Shown in pieces: positions 29,108 to 37,614 of a stretch of 64,000 bases of DNA. The notes below the pieces were generated by a model. The model saw only the letters and a list, made by a program, of their open reading frames with translations. It ran no database searches and was not told the origin of the DNA. The translations under genes and the position numbers were made by a program. The DNA is from Jeotgalibacillus sp. R-1-5s-1 (GTDB lineage: Bacteria > Bacillota > Bacilli > Bacillales > Jeotgalibacillaceae). Within the stretch, counting starts at the first letter, position 1. The number at the start of each line of letters is the position of its first letter. The stretch spans positions 113,503-177,502 of the forward strand of contig NZ_SORW01000044.1 of the NCBI RefSeq assembly GCF_004405105.1, written 5' to 3'.

Positions 29108-30202
29108 ATGGGTTTAATGTTTTCTCCAGGTTTAAAAGGTGTAACGGCTGCCCGAACAGCCATCAGTCATATAGATGGCGAGGCAGGACAATTGTTTTAC
29201 AGAGGTTATGAAATCCGGGAAGTTGCCAGTCAATATTCGTTTGAGGAAATTGCTTATTTAATTTGGCATGGAAGGTTACCTGATGAGAAAGAGCTGAATG
29301 ATTTAAAGAAAGCCCTTGTTCAGCAACGGACTTTGTCTGAGTCATCAATGAGCGTTTTAACCGCGCTTCCTGACCAAATGGATTTGATGAGCGTAATCAG
29401 AACGGTGCTTTCTGCTGAAGGAACTTCTGATTACAAGTGGAAACCAACAATCAGCCAGGCGATCAGACTGACAGCACTCGTGCCAACCATTATTTCAAAC
29501 CGGATGCGGCTTTTAAATGGAAAGTCTCTGATGGAACCTGACAGCACACTTGATCATGTTGAAAATTACTTATATATGCTCACGGGCAAACATCCTTCAG
29601 CAGCAGTAAAAGCAGCGCTTGAAACATATATGATTCTCACGATGGAACATAGCATGAATGCTTCCACTTTTTCAGCGAGAGTGACGGCATCCACGGAATC
29701 AGATCTTGTGTCGGCGGTAACGGCTGCTATCGGGACAATGAAGGGGCCGCTTCATGGGGGAGCGCCGTCAGGAGTCATTGATCTTTTAAATGAAATCAGG
29801 ACTCCGGATCGTGCGGAAACCGTCATCCGTCAAAAGATAACAGCTGGAGAAAAGCTTATGGGATTCGGACACCGCGTTTACAAAACACATGATCCGAGAT
29901 CCATCGCACTGCGTGATAAGCTGACTGAATCCAATGGCGCGGATGAGTGGCTGGATTTAGCATTGCACACAGAAAAAACGGCGATCGATGTACTGGCAGA
30001 TCTGAAGCCTGGACGCGCGCTTTATACAAACGTGGAGTTTTATGCCGCTGCCATTATGAAATCCATTGATCTTCCGGCAGAGCTATTCACCCCGACTTTC
30101 ACTGCCAGCCGCATCGTTGGCTGGACCGCACATGTGCTGGAGCAGGCAGAGGATAATGTGATTTTCAGACCTCAGGCCGAGTATGTTGGCGAGCTGAAGT
30201 GA
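29108..30202 (+). CDS. citA: Citrate synthase, CitA-like
   Basis: A 364-residue enzyme that condenses oxaloacetate and acetyl-CoA. Conserved motifs: YRGYEIREVA at the N-terminus, MEHSMNASTFSARVTAS with the first catalytic His, GPLHGGAPSGV, GFGHRVYKTHDPRS and a C-terminal RPQAEYVG with the citrate-binding Arg. The size is that of CitA/type II short citrate synthases. It is divergent from a CitR-like gene, so it is probably a regulated second citrate synthase. A 21-nt array follows immediately. Confidence 0.92.
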   Translation: MGLMFSPGLKGVTAARTAISHIDGEAGQLFYRGYEIREVASQYSFEEIAYLIWHGRLPDEKELNDLKKALVQQRTLSESSMSVLTALPDQMDLMSVIRTVLSAEGTSDYKWKPTISQAIRLTALVPTIISNRMRLLNGKSLMEPDSTLDHVENYLYMLTGKHPSAAVKAALETYMILTMEHSMNASTFSARVTASTESDLVSAVTAAIGTMKGPLHGGAPSGVIDLLNEIRTPDRAETVIRQKITAGEKLMGFGHRVYKTHDPRSIALRDKLTESNGADEWLDLALHTEKTAIDVLADLKPGRALYTNVEFYAAAIMKSIDLPAELFTPTFTASRIVGWTAHVLEQAEDNVIFRPQAEYVGELK

Positions 30203-30213
30203 TGCCAGTTGGT

Positions 30214-30349
30214 TGAGGTTCGCGAGGTTTTGGGTGAGGTTCACGGGATTTTGGTCTTGTTTCGTAACATGATGAGTGAGGTTCGCAGAATGATGGGGCA
30301 GTTTCGCAGGATTTTGCCGTTTGTTCGCAAAATCATGTCATTTGACCTA
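30214..30349 (+). repeat. Phased 21-nt array, class C (GTTCGCA)
   Basis: Seven boxes like TGAGGTTCGCAGGATTTTG start at 30214, 30235, 30256, 30277, 30299, 30320 and 30341, giving spacings 21, 21, 21, 22, 21, 21. The 21/22-nt phase is that of the class A arrays, but the box is different and no 30-nt unit is seen. It starts 12 bases after the citA stop with no terminator between. Bases 30350-30478 hold only the presumed promoter of the next gene. Confidence 0.65.
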
Positions 30350-30478
30350 ATCTATGAACGGCCCTCCATCTTGCAAGTCCATAAATATATTTATGGATAA
30401 GATCATTTTTTCTAATTTGTATTATCGATTATTCCGCCTTAAGATAAAGCTGTATTCAATCACAGGGAGGAATTAATC

Positions 30479-31144
30479 ATGACGAAAAAAGTATTAATGG
30501 TGTTAACGAACGCATCTGAAATGAAGGATGGACATAAGACAGGTCTTTGGCTTTCTGAATTTGGTGAAGCGTATGTGGAATTTAATCGAGAGGGCTATGA
30601 CATTACAGTGGCGAGTCCGATAGGCGGTCAGACGCCGGTTGATGCACGCAGCCTTGATGGAGATGTGCCGGAGGAAATTCTTGATACAAAGCGACATCTT
30701 GAGGACACGGTAGATTTAAGAACAATTGAAAATTTCAGCGCTTATGATGCGATCTTCCTTCCTGGTGGACACGGTACGATGTTTGATTTGCCGGACAGTG
30801 AAGCTTTAGGCCGTGCCCTTCGTGAGTTGTATGAAGCGGATAAAACAGTTGCCGCTGTGTGCCACGGTCCTGCTGGATTAGTCGGCGCGACGCTATCAGA
30901 TGGTACACCTCTTGTAAAAGGCAAAACGATTGCCACATTTACAGACGAAGAAGAGCGTGCGACAGGGCTGGATATTTATATGCCATTTATGCTTGAAACA
31001 CGTCTTCGCGAGCTTGGCGCTAACGTTGTGCTAGCCGATAACTTCACGGCAAACGTGCAGGTGGACGGTAAGCTGATCACGGGCCAGAATCCACAATCAA
31101 CGGTTGGCGTAGCGAAAGCTGTTATTGATTCGTTAAACGGGTAA
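30479..31144 (+). CDS. DJ-1/PfpI family protein (Hsp31-like glutamine amidotransferase fold)
   Basis: A 221-residue protein. The nucleophile elbow AAVCHGPAGLVGA carries the reactive Cys with the following His; LPGGHGTMFDLPD contributes the conserved Glu/Asp region. N-terminal TNASEMKDGHKTGLWLSEFGEAY is typical of the Hsp31/YDR533c group, which act as glyoxalase III or deglycase-type stress proteins. A strong GGGAGG ribosome site precedes the ATG. It may be co-expressed with the quinol monooxygenase-like gene, although a terminator lies between them. Confidence 0.85.
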   Translation: MTKKVLMVLTNASEMKDGHKTGLWLSEFGEAYVEFNREGYDITVASPIGGQTPVDARSLDGDVPEEILDTKRHLEDTVDLRTIENFSAYDAIFLPGGHGTMFDLPDSEALGRALRELYEADKTVAAVCHGPAGLVGATLSDGTPLVKGKTIATFTDEEERATGLDIYMPFMLETRLRELGANVVLADNFTANVQVDGKLITGQNPQSTVGVAKAVIDSLNG

Positions 31145-31152
31145 ACAACATG

Positions 31153-31182
31153 AAAGCCGGTTCTTATTGGAGCCGGCTTTAT
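31153..31182 (+). terminator. Rho-independent terminator
   Basis: AAAGCCGG and CCGGCTTT form a stem 8 bases after the DJ-1-like gene stop; the T run is short, so termination may be partial. Confidence 0.6.
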
Positions 31183-31204
31183 GTTAAATAGAGGGGGAAT
31201 TAAG

Positions 31205-31486
31205 ATGATCATTATTCAGGCGGTTTTAACCGTGAAAGAAGGCCATGAAGCAGCACTGCGTGAGGTTGTACAAGATGTGGTAGCCCCTTCACGCCAGGAG
31301 TCAGGCTGTATCCTCTATGCACTTCACGAGTCAACAGAAAACGAAGGTACTTTTGTATTTTATGAAAAGTGGGTGGATCAGGAGGCTTTTGAGGCGCATG
31401 TGAATTCGGAGCATTATCTCGCCTATCGTGAGAAGAGCGCGGCACATACATTGTCGAGGGTGGTTCACCGATTAAAGGAATTATGA
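31205..31486 (+). CDS. Putative quinol monooxygenase (ABM family)
   Basis: A 93-residue ferredoxin-like protein of the antibiotic biosynthesis monooxygenase family. MIIIQAVLTVKEGHEAALREVV, SGCILYALHES, FVFYEKWVDQEAFEAHVNSEHY are the usual motifs. Related YgiN-type proteins oxidise quinols or aid heme turnover. I chose ATG 31205, preceded by AGAGGGGG. A second member of the family lies at 37615. Confidence 0.8.
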   Translation: MIIIQAVLTVKEGHEAALREVVQDVVAPSRQESGCILYALHESTENEGTFVFYEKWVDQEAFEAHVNSEHYLAYREKSAAHTLSRVVHRLKEL

Positions 31487-31513
31487 AAAGAGCAGGGTTT
31501 CCTGCTCTTTTTG
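31486..31513 (+). terminator. Rho-independent terminator
   Basis: AAAGAGCAGG and CCTGCTCTTT with a four-base loop and extra T, directly at the stop of the monooxygenase gene. Confidence 0.8.
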
Positions 31514-31585
31514 TGTGAATGTTTTGAGTTTGACGCGGAAGAGAGTCGTGCGCTTGGAACATACAGGCCCGGCCGCGTTCACGGA

Positions 31586-31772
31586 ATTCCCTCATAAACT
31601 CTGGTTATTCAGGCTTTTGAAATTTCGATTCCTTCTTTCTGGAAAATGATTCGCTCGTTTCAAAAATTAATTCCCTCACAACGTGTTGAAGCACTCATTT
31701 TCCCTTCAAAATCCCGTCGGATTCCTTCACAACAACCCGCGGATTCCTTCTTTTCATAAACGGATTCCATCA
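31586..31772 (-). repeat. Phased 21-nt array, class A, copy A4
   Basis: On the minus strand nine boxes are spaced 21, 22, 21, 30, 21, 21, 21, 21. The first box, TGATGGAAT (31764-31772), starts with the TGA that is the stop codon of the adjoining LysR gene, so the array abuts the coding sequence. The 283-base gap between the convergent genes otherwise holds only a terminator. Confidence 0.85.
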
Positions 31773-32633
31773 CTCACTTTTCAAAGAACGAACCAGCTGC
31801 TGGATCATCGGATCATGCCGGCTCTCGGTGCGATAGGCCAGATAAATGACATTAGTTGCACTGCGCTCAGGCGCAATGACCCTTACCTGTCCGTGTGATA
31901 CAGCCTCTTCTATAAAATAGGATGGCAGTACACTAATCCCATGGCCTGCTTTAATACCAGACAAAATGGCTTCCATATTTGGCAGGATCAGATCTGGGCG
32001 GAACGTGGGCCGCTGACCGAAATGAGTCTGATAATAGCGGCGGATAATGGGCAGCTCAAGACCGAAACTCAGCCAGCTCTGCTGATCCAGCCATTCATTC
32101 AGATCACCAACTGGTTCATCTACGGATGCAGGTGCCACAATCACAAAATGTTCTGTTTCAATCGGAATATATTGAACGCCTGATTCCGTACTCCGTTTTG
32201 TAGAAATAATAAAGTCCAGTTCCCGTTTGATGAGTCGTTCTGTCAGAGAATCGGACAGCCCGAATGTCGCGATGAATTGTGCAGCCTCCAAAGGTAAATT
32301 GGGGATCACGCGCTTTGATACATATTCAACCGGACCGCCAAATTTTAAAAGAGGTCGTTTCAGATCGGCGCCAGCCTGATGCTTCGCCTCTAATGAAATT
32401 TCCTCCAAGCGGTCAATCAGCCCAATCACCTGCGTATAAATCTCCTTTCCCTTGTCAGTGGGAATCATTTCCCTTGGCGCACGAATGAAAAGAGATTCCC
32501 CAACTTCCGCCTCTAGTGCCGCAATATGCTGACTGATGGCCGGCTGCGTCAAAAAGCGTACGCGGGCTGCTGCGGAAACCGAGCGCTGCTGATAAACATG
32601 TATAAAACTCCTGTACCATTCAAAATCAATCAT
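31770..32633 (-). CDS. LysR-family transcriptional regulator
   Basis: A 287-residue protein with an N-terminal winged helix-turn-helix (SVSAAARVRFLTQPAISQHIAALEAEVG, about residues 17-44) and a periplasmic-binding-protein-like effector domain. The target is unknown; it is divergent from an acetyltransferase gene 168 bases away, which is a candidate target. Its stop codon is part of the first box of a 21-nt array. Confidence 0.85.
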   Translation of the reverse strand: MIDFEWYRSFIHVYQQRSVSAAARVRFLTQPAISQHIAALEAEVGESLFIRAPREMIPTDKGKEIYTQVIGLIDRLEEISLEAKHQAGADLKRPLLKFGGPVEYVSKRVIPNLPLEAAQFIATFGLSDSLTERLIKRELDFIISTKRSTESGVQYIPIETEHFVIVAPASVDEPVGDLNEWLDQQSWLSFGLELPIIRRYYQTHFGQRPTFRPDLILPNMEAILSGIKAGHGISVLPSYFIEEAVSHGQVRVIAPERSATNVIYLAYRTESRHDPMIQQLVRSLKSE

Positions 32634-32801
32634 TGTTCCCGTCCTTTACAAAAGAATGTTACATCCAGTGTAAATGCAGGTGTGGTATAAGACAAATAAG
32701 ATTTGATGTAATAACGGATAAATATATTTATTGATGAGCAGATGAATCTTTTTCGCATTTATTTATGTAAAATAACTGGATACATAAAAAGGAGTGTTTA
32801 C

Positions 32802-33272
32802 ATGAACATCAGACCCGCACAACCTCAAGACATCCCGCAACTCATTAAAATGAGGTGGGATTTTACGATTGAGCATGATGAGACAGGGAAGGTGAAGGAT
32901 ACTTCCTATCAGGTTTTTGAAAAGGAATGCAGGGCTTTTTTAGAGAGCGCGATTGAAGGTCAGAAGTGGTGGATCTGGGTGGCAGAAGAGGAAGGTAAGG
33001 TGCTTTCACACATTTACACGGAGCTGGTTGAGAAGGTGCCGCGTCCTGGCAGGGTGACGTATCCGTTTGTATTTATGACAAACGTTTATACGCTGCCTGA
33101 CTACAGAGGTAAAGGGATTGGCAGTCAGCTGCTTAAGGCCATTCATGAGTGGGTTAAGGAACATCGATATGAGTTTGTGATTGTCTGGCCGAGTGAAGAC
33201 AGTGTCGACTATTACGAGCGGAATGACTATAACCGCGCCACGGAGCCGATGGAATATTTCCCGGAGTCATAA
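32802..33272 (+). CDS. GNAT-family N-acetyltransferase
   Basis: A 156-residue enzyme: NIRPAQPQDIPQLIKMRW at the N-terminus, VYTLPDYRGKGIGSQLLKAIHEW with the RGKGIG acetyl-CoA loop (about residues 98-103), and a C-terminal YYERNDY. I chose ATG 32802, seven bases after AAAAGGAG; a longer frame from 32742 has no ribosome site. Divergent from the LysR gene, which may regulate it. Substrate unknown. Confidence 0.85.
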   Translation: MNIRPAQPQDIPQLIKMRWDFTIEHDETGKVKDTSYQVFEKECRAFLESAIEGQKWWIWVAEEEGKVLSHIYTELVEKVPRPGRVTYPFVFMTNVYTLPDYRGKGIGSQLLKAIHEWVKEHRYEFVIVWPSEDSVDYYERNDYNRATEPMEYFPES

Positions 33273-33274
33273 AT

Positions 33275-33306
33275 AAAAAAGATCAGGTTTGCGCCTGATC
33301 TTTTTT
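33275..33306. terminator. Bidirectional terminator
   Basis: AAAAAAGATCAGG and CCTGATCTTTTTT form a perfect stem between convergent genes. Confidence 0.9.
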
Positions 33307-33646
33307 ACAGTGAGACCGTGCTCTCTAAAGCCTCATTTTTCACATCGACAATAAGTTCTTTGTAAATATATTCTCTCCCGCCGTGCTTTTGATACCAATC
33401 GCGAATGCGCTGGACATGTGCCTCATCCTGCTTAATCCGCGTTTCAATTTCAACATACTGGTCATAATGATCGTATTCCCAAATAGCAAAGATCTCGGTC
33501 AGGTTCTCATCCTGTTTTCTCATCCAGCGTCCAACCAGGCGTGAGCCATTTTTAAGCTGATTGGGCAGGTTTGTTTCATTAAAATGCTCGTTGAAATCAT
33601 CAACAAATTCATTTTTTACGAGATAGTATTTTCTGCGATAGAACAT
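33305..33646 (-). CDS. NIPSNAP family protein
   Basis: A 113-residue ferredoxin-like protein. MFYRRKYYLVKNEFVDDFNEHFNE, LVGRWM and EIFAIWEYDHYDQYVEIETRI are typical NIPSNAP strands and helices. The family is a dimeric alpha-beta barrel of unknown function, related in fold to ABM monooxygenases. AAAGGAGG precedes the ATG. It lies 24 bases after the Fic gene and is probably co-transcribed with it. Confidence 0.75.
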   Translation of the reverse strand: MFYRRKYYLVKNEFVDDFNEHFNETNLPNQLKNGSRLVGRWMRKQDENLTEIFAIWEYDHYDQYVEIETRIKQDEAHVQRIRDWYQKHGGREYIYKELIVDVKNEALESTVSL

Positions 33647-33670
33647 AAGTGACCTCCTTTAACCGCTAAA

Positions 33671-34774
33671 TTATTCAGACATAATCCGAATTAAATCATA
33701 TTGATAATAACGTCTGTTGCGCTGTCTGTCGTCTCCAAAAACCATAGAAAGCTGCACTAGCTGGCTGATTGATTTTCGGATGGTCGATGGAGCAAGACCA
33801 GTAAGCTTTTGCAGTTGCTCAGTTGTGGCGATCGGCTGTGTAAACAGTGCACCCCATACTTTTCGTGTAGAGGGCTGGTCAATCTTTTTTAAGCCTTCTT
33901 CATATAGCAACTCTGCCTGATCCAGCTTTTCATATTGATGTTCAGCCATTTTAATCACGGCTTTTAGGAAAAATTCAATCCAGTTTTTCCAATCAGGCTC
34001 TTTTGATCCGATTCCTCTCACCCCGTTTAACATGGCGTAATACTTGAATTTTTCTTTTTCAAGTTCTTCGCTCAGAAAGAAGAATGGAGAATCAATTAAT
34101 TTCGATTGAAGCATATAAAGAACGATTAAGATTCTTCCAAGACGTCCGTTGCCATCAAGGAAGGGATGAATAGACTCGAATTGGGCGTGCAAAATAGCCG
34201 TTTTAATTAAAGGATGAAAATCATCATCTTTTTCCTCTGTGTAGGGATGCCCGTTAATAAAGCGTTCAAGATTCGCCATGTATTCGCCCATTAAATGCGG
34301 TTCAGGAGGAATATAGGATGCATCTTTTATATGTTTAGTCGGTCCGATAAAATTTTGTATTTTGCGGTATTCACCTGTTGCACCGGCAGATCCTCTGGCG
34401 TTATCCATCAGCTTTTTGTGCATATTTCTGATGAGACGCTCTGTAATCGGGTAACCTGTCTGGATCGTTGTCACGCCCAAATGGAGAGCGCGTTGATAAT
34501 TTCTTACTTCTGTTCTTTCCCAATCAGTAGATTCGTCAATTGTATCCTCAAGCATTTCGCTGAATGTGACCTGTGTGCCTTCTATTCGGGTGGACTGTAC
34601 GGATTCATGAAGGGTCAGAAGCTGAATGAACGAATCATTTACAAGAGAATATCGCAGCTTTTGCTTCAATCTCTCCAGCTTTGAAGAGGCCTCTACAACC
34701 AGTTTATAAAAGCCGAGCTCAGTGGCAGGGTCGAAATGGATTGGCAGTAGAGGAAGCGCATAAGACTTCTTCAT
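33671..34774 (-). CDS. Fic-domain protein with C-terminal winged helix
   Basis: A 367-residue protein. The Fic core motif HPFLDGNGRLGR (203-214) is complete, so AMP transfer to target proteins is possible. STRIEG (61-66) near the N-terminus matches the class II inhibitory motif (S/T)xxxE(G/N) that blocks the ATP site, with Glu65 as the key residue. The C-terminal 75 residues resemble a winged helix. Such Fic-wHTH proteins (SoFic type) are common and usually stand alone. I chose the ATG at 34774, preceded by AAGGAAGGTG. Confidence 0.9.
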   Translation of the reverse strand: MKKSYALPLLPIHFDPATELGFYKLVVEASSKLERLKQKLRYSLVNDSFIQLLTLHESVQSTRIEGTQVTFSEMLEDTIDESTDWERTEVRNYQRALHLGVTTIQTGYPITERLIRNMHKKLMDNARGSAGATGEYRKIQNFIGPTKHIKDASYIPPEPHLMGEYMANLERFINGHPYTEEKDDDFHPLIKTAILHAQFESIHPFLDGNGRLGRILIVLYMLQSKLIDSPFFFLSEELEKEKFKYYAMLNGVRGIGSKEPDWKNWIEFFLKAVIKMAEHQYEKLDQAELLYEEGLKKIDQPSTRKVWGALFTQPIATTEQLQKLTGLAPSTIRKSISQLVQLSMVFGDDRQRNRRYYQYDLIRIMSE

Positions 34775-34951
34775 ATAATCACCTTCCTTTAAAGCAAATA
34801 TTATGATCATTATGTTCTATATTAGACTAAATAACTCATTAATGCTATTTTTATAAAAATAAATAGCGTAAAAAGCACAAGGATTGTCCCCGAAATAAAT
34901 AGGGTATAGTAAACGTAACTTTCAGTTTAAATGCTAAGGCGGTTGGTGATC

Positions 34952-35440
34952 ATGGACGAGTTTGAGAGATTAAGAATTGAAAATGAGGCATTAAAAAGTG
35001 AAATTGAAGATTACAAAAGGATGGTGAAGGAGCTGTCTGCGCCGATTATTCCATCCATTGTGCCGAATACGATTCTGGTTCCGTTGAATGGCACACTGAA
35101 TGGGGAGCGTTTTCTGCAGATTCAGCAGAAGGTAGCTGAAAAGATTCATCAGGAGGATACGTCTGCTGTATTGATCGATTTTACAGGAATAGACGAGCTG
35201 GATTTTGACAGCAGCGGAGAGTATCAGCTGTTGAGTAATCGGATGAATGATCTGGTAAATGTACTGAAAATGATGGGAGCGGAGACGATCTTTGTCGGTT
35301 TTTCTCCGAAACTGGCTCAGTATCTGATTCAGCTGAACCCCACGGCCTTCAAAGAAACGCAGGTTTTTTCTTCATTTAAAGCAGGACTTCAATACTTGTT
35401 ACAAAAGAAAAATTTAAAGCTTACTTTACAGGGAGAATAA
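34952..35440 (+). CDS. STAS-domain protein (RsbR C-terminal-like)
   Basis: A 162-residue protein with an N-terminal coiled coil (residues 1-30, FERLRIENEALKSEIEDYKRMVKEL) and a STAS domain: IIPSIVPNTILVPLNGTLNGERF starts as in RsbR-type stressosome proteins, but the helix usually bearing phospho-acceptor Thr/Ser reads FTGIDELDFDSSGEYQLL, keeping Asp and Ser residues. It may be a free stressosome-like or anti-anti-sigma component. It is monocistronic with a bidirectional terminator after it. ATG 34952 is my choice. Confidence 0.7.
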   Translation: MDEFERLRIENEALKSEIEDYKRMVKELSAPIIPSIVPNTILVPLNGTLNGERFLQIQQKVAEKIHQEDTSAVLIDFTGIDELDFDSSGEYQLLSNRMNDLVNVLKMMGAETIFVGFSPKLAQYLIQLNPTAFKETQVFSSFKAGLQYLLQKKNLKLTLQGE

Positions 35441-35469
35441 AAGCACAGAGCGGATCTGTGCCTTTATTT
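35436..35469. terminator. Bidirectional terminator
   Basis: AATAAAAGCACAGA and TCTGTGCCTTTATT form a stem with one bulge between convergent genes. Confidence 0.75.
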
Positions 35470-36318
35470 ATGCCATCCATTGACGAAATAATCGAGTACT
35501 TCAAGCTCTTCTTCCTCAGGTGATCTCTCAAGACGCACCTCAAGAGCTCTGACCATTTCCTCACGATTTCCCTCGTACTTCGTAACGAGTTCAGCCAGCG
35601 TCCGTAAAAGTGTTGCCTCTTTCTGAAACTCCTCTTTTGTAGCCGGCTTCCAATGAGAGTAAACGTACGTTTCGGCATCGAATTGATCAAGCGTATCCAG
35701 AAGCTTCACTGTATTTACAGCATCATAGTACCATTTCGGTGCGTACATTTTCTGTGCCGTGCAGTCCGCCAGAAAGAGAAGCTTTTCTTCTTTTACATAC
35801 ACGACCACACTATCCTCTGCGTGATCACCGCCAACCTGTTTGAGTACACAGGTCATGCCACCTAAATCGAGTGTCAGTTCATCTGCAAAAAGAACATCAG
35901 GCAGCACAATACGGATATCCCGCTCTTTTTGAAATTCCTCCTTGATCGCCTTAGCGCAAAATTCAATTTCAACACCTGAAGCGACCCGTTCGTCGATCGC
36001 CTGATCATCCCAAGTGAAGTCAACGAGCTCTTCCATCGCTTTTTTCGTATCACGGGAGGAAATGATCGGGGTGGAAAGGGCAGCGAGTCCAAAAATGTGG
36101 TCCCAGTGCCAGTGTGTCACAACGGTCAAGGTCGGTTCAGGAAACCCCGCTTCTTTTAAATGTTGTAAAAACAGCTCCGCATGTGCTTCGGAATTTCCCC
36201 CATCAATCAAAAGTGTATGACGGTCCCCTCTGACAGCCATTAAAATCGGCCGGTCTGTTTCGCTGACAGGCGTCAGGTAGGCGATTGAATCTGATAAGTG
36301 AATAAACTGCTGTGTCAT
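35464..36318 (-). CDS. MBL-fold metallohydrolase
   Basis: A 284-residue protein with the di-metal motif THWHWDH (HxHxDH), a GGDHAEDSVVVYV second His, FLADCTAQK with the bridging Asp, and a final YSHWKPA His. All ligands of a metallo-beta-lactamase-fold hydrolase are present. The substrate is unknown. I chose the ATG at 36318, behind AAAGGATGA; longer frames lack a ribosome site. It is divergent from the MarR-nitroreductase operon. Confidence 0.85.
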   Translation of the reverse strand: MTQQFIHLSDSIAYLTPVSETDRPILMAVRGDRHTLLIDGGNSEAHAELFLQHLKEAGFPEPTLTVVTHWHWDHIFGLAALSTPIISSRDTKKAMEELVDFTWDDQAIDERVASGVEIEFCAKAIKEEFQKERDIRIVLPDVLFADELTLDLGGMTCVLKQVGGDHAEDSVVVYVKEEKLLFLADCTAQKMYAPKWYYDAVNTVKLLDTLDQFDAETYVYSHWKPATKEEFQKEATLLRTLAELVTKYEGNREEMVRALEVRLERSPEEEELEVLDYFVNGWHK

Positions 36319-36468
36319 AAGATCATCCTTTCTCTGATTTAGTTTACCTGAGGGAAGGATGTAAAGAAAAGAAAGTCTAATATGCAAATTCATTGACCTA
36401 TCAATTAAATGTGTTTAAACTATTCGATATTAGAATTTTAATCATTGAAGGGGTATTAGTATAGAAAA

Positions 36469-36484
36469 CATTGACCCCTCAATG
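36469..36484. promoter_or_regulatory. Palindromic operator candidate for the MarR operon
   Basis: CATTGACCCCTCAATG is a perfect 6-bp inverted repeat with a four-base spacer, 22 bases before the MarR start. A partly matching ATCATTGAAGGGGT lies about 28 bases upstream. MarR proteins usually bind such short palindromes in their own promoter. Confidence 0.5.
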
Positions 36485-36505
36485 AATTAGGTGGAGGCGC
36501 ATGCG

Positions 36506-36964
36506 ATGGCAAGAGACTGTTCTGAAAAAGCGCAAATCATATATCAGTTGAATGACGTTTATAAATGGATGAGCCCAAAGTTTGAACAATGTACCGGTAT
36601 CAGTCAGGCAAGGCTTGACCTTTTGCATGTACTGTTCGAAGTTGATGAGATTAACCAGCGTGCATTGCAAAGGGAAGCTGGTATCGATCACTCGGCGATT
36701 ACGAGACATCTCAAACAGCTCGAATTAAAGGGGATGGTCTCACGCAGAAAAAACCCTGATGACTATCGGGTAACGCTTGTGCGTCTAACAAAAGACGGGC
36801 GCGATAGGATTCAGTCATTTAAACAGGAAAAGCATCAATTTGTTGAAAAAGTATTTCAAGACTTTACTGAACAGGACATTCAGCAACTGTCTGTCCAGTT
36901 AACAAAGATCCAGCAAAACGTAAAGAATATTACTGTAAAAAAAGGAGTTTTAAACCATGAATAA
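36506..36964 (+). CDS. MarR-family transcriptional regulator
   Basis: A 152-residue regulator. The winged helix region reads QRALQREAGIDHSAITRHLKQLELKGMVSRRKNPDDYRVTLVRLTKDG. A Cys at residue 5 and another near residue 32 could make it thiol-responsive, as in quinone/electrophile sensors of Bacillus, but this is inferred. I chose ATG 36506 behind GGTGGAGG. Its end overlaps the nitroreductase start by eight bases, giving one operon with nitroreductase and a small monooxygenase. Confidence 0.88.
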   Translation: MARDCSEKAQIIYQLNDVYKWMSPKFEQCTGISQARLDLLHVLFEVDEINQRALQREAGIDHSAITRHLKQLELKGMVSRRKNPDDYRVTLVRLTKDGRDRIQSFKQEKHQFVEKVFQDFTEQDIQQLSVQLTKIQQNVKNITVKKGVLNHE

Positions 36965-37592
36965 AACAAAAATTAACGACTACCAGGAAATTATCACAGG
37001 ACGCCGTTCGATCCGTCATTACGATCCGAACGTCAAAATCAGCAAAGAAGAGATGACAGAGATCTTGAAGGAGGCAACACTGGCTCCATCTTCTGTGAAT
37101 CTGCAGCCATGGCGATTCGTCGTGATCGATAGTGAGGAAGGGAAGGAAACGTTAAAGCCACTGGCTAAATTTAACCAGTCACAGGTCGAAACGTCTTCTG
37201 CTGTCATTGCTGTGTTTGTTGATATGAACAGCCTTGATTATACAGACGACATTTACAATGAAGCAGTTGAAAAAGGATATATGCCTGCTGAGGTGAGAGA
37301 CAGACAGGTTCCGGCGATCAAGGAAATGCTTGGTGCAGTACCTGAAGAAACGATGCGTGAAATGAACCTGATCGACGCAGGTCTTGTATCAATGCAGCTC
37401 ATGCTTTCTGCCCGTGCATTCGGATATGATACAAATCCGATTGGCGGTTATGAGAAAGACAAGATTGCAGAAGCATACGGCATGGATAAAGACCGTTACT
37501 ATCCTGTCATGCTTATTTCGATCGGTAAAGCAGCTGACAAGGGCTATCCATCTGTCCGTCTGCCAATCGAAGAAATTGCCACGTGGAAATAA
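36957..37592 (+). CDS. Nitroreductase-family FMN oxidoreductase
   Basis: A 211-residue flavoprotein. ITGRRSIRHYDPN provides the FMN phosphate-binding arginines, LAPSSVNLQPWRFVVID the FMN ribityl site, and a C-terminal PIGGYEKDKIAEAYGM and VMLISIGKAADKGYPSVR the remaining signature. It should reduce quinones, nitro-compounds or azo-compounds with NAD(P)H. It overlaps the MarR gene and precedes an ABM monooxygenase, which points to an electrophile or quinone defence operon. Confidence 0.9.
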   Translation: MNKTKINDYQEIITGRRSIRHYDPNVKISKEEMTEILKEATLAPSSVNLQPWRFVVIDSEEGKETLKPLAKFNQSQVETSSAVIAVFVDMNSLDYTDDIYNEAVEKGYMPAEVRDRQVPAIKEMLGAVPEETMREMNLIDAGLVSMQLMLSARAFGYDTNPIGGYEKDKIAEAYGMDKDRYYPVMLISIGKAADKGYPSVRLPIEEIATWK

Positions 37593-37614
37593 TTTAAAGA
37601 AAGCAGGCGGAAAC

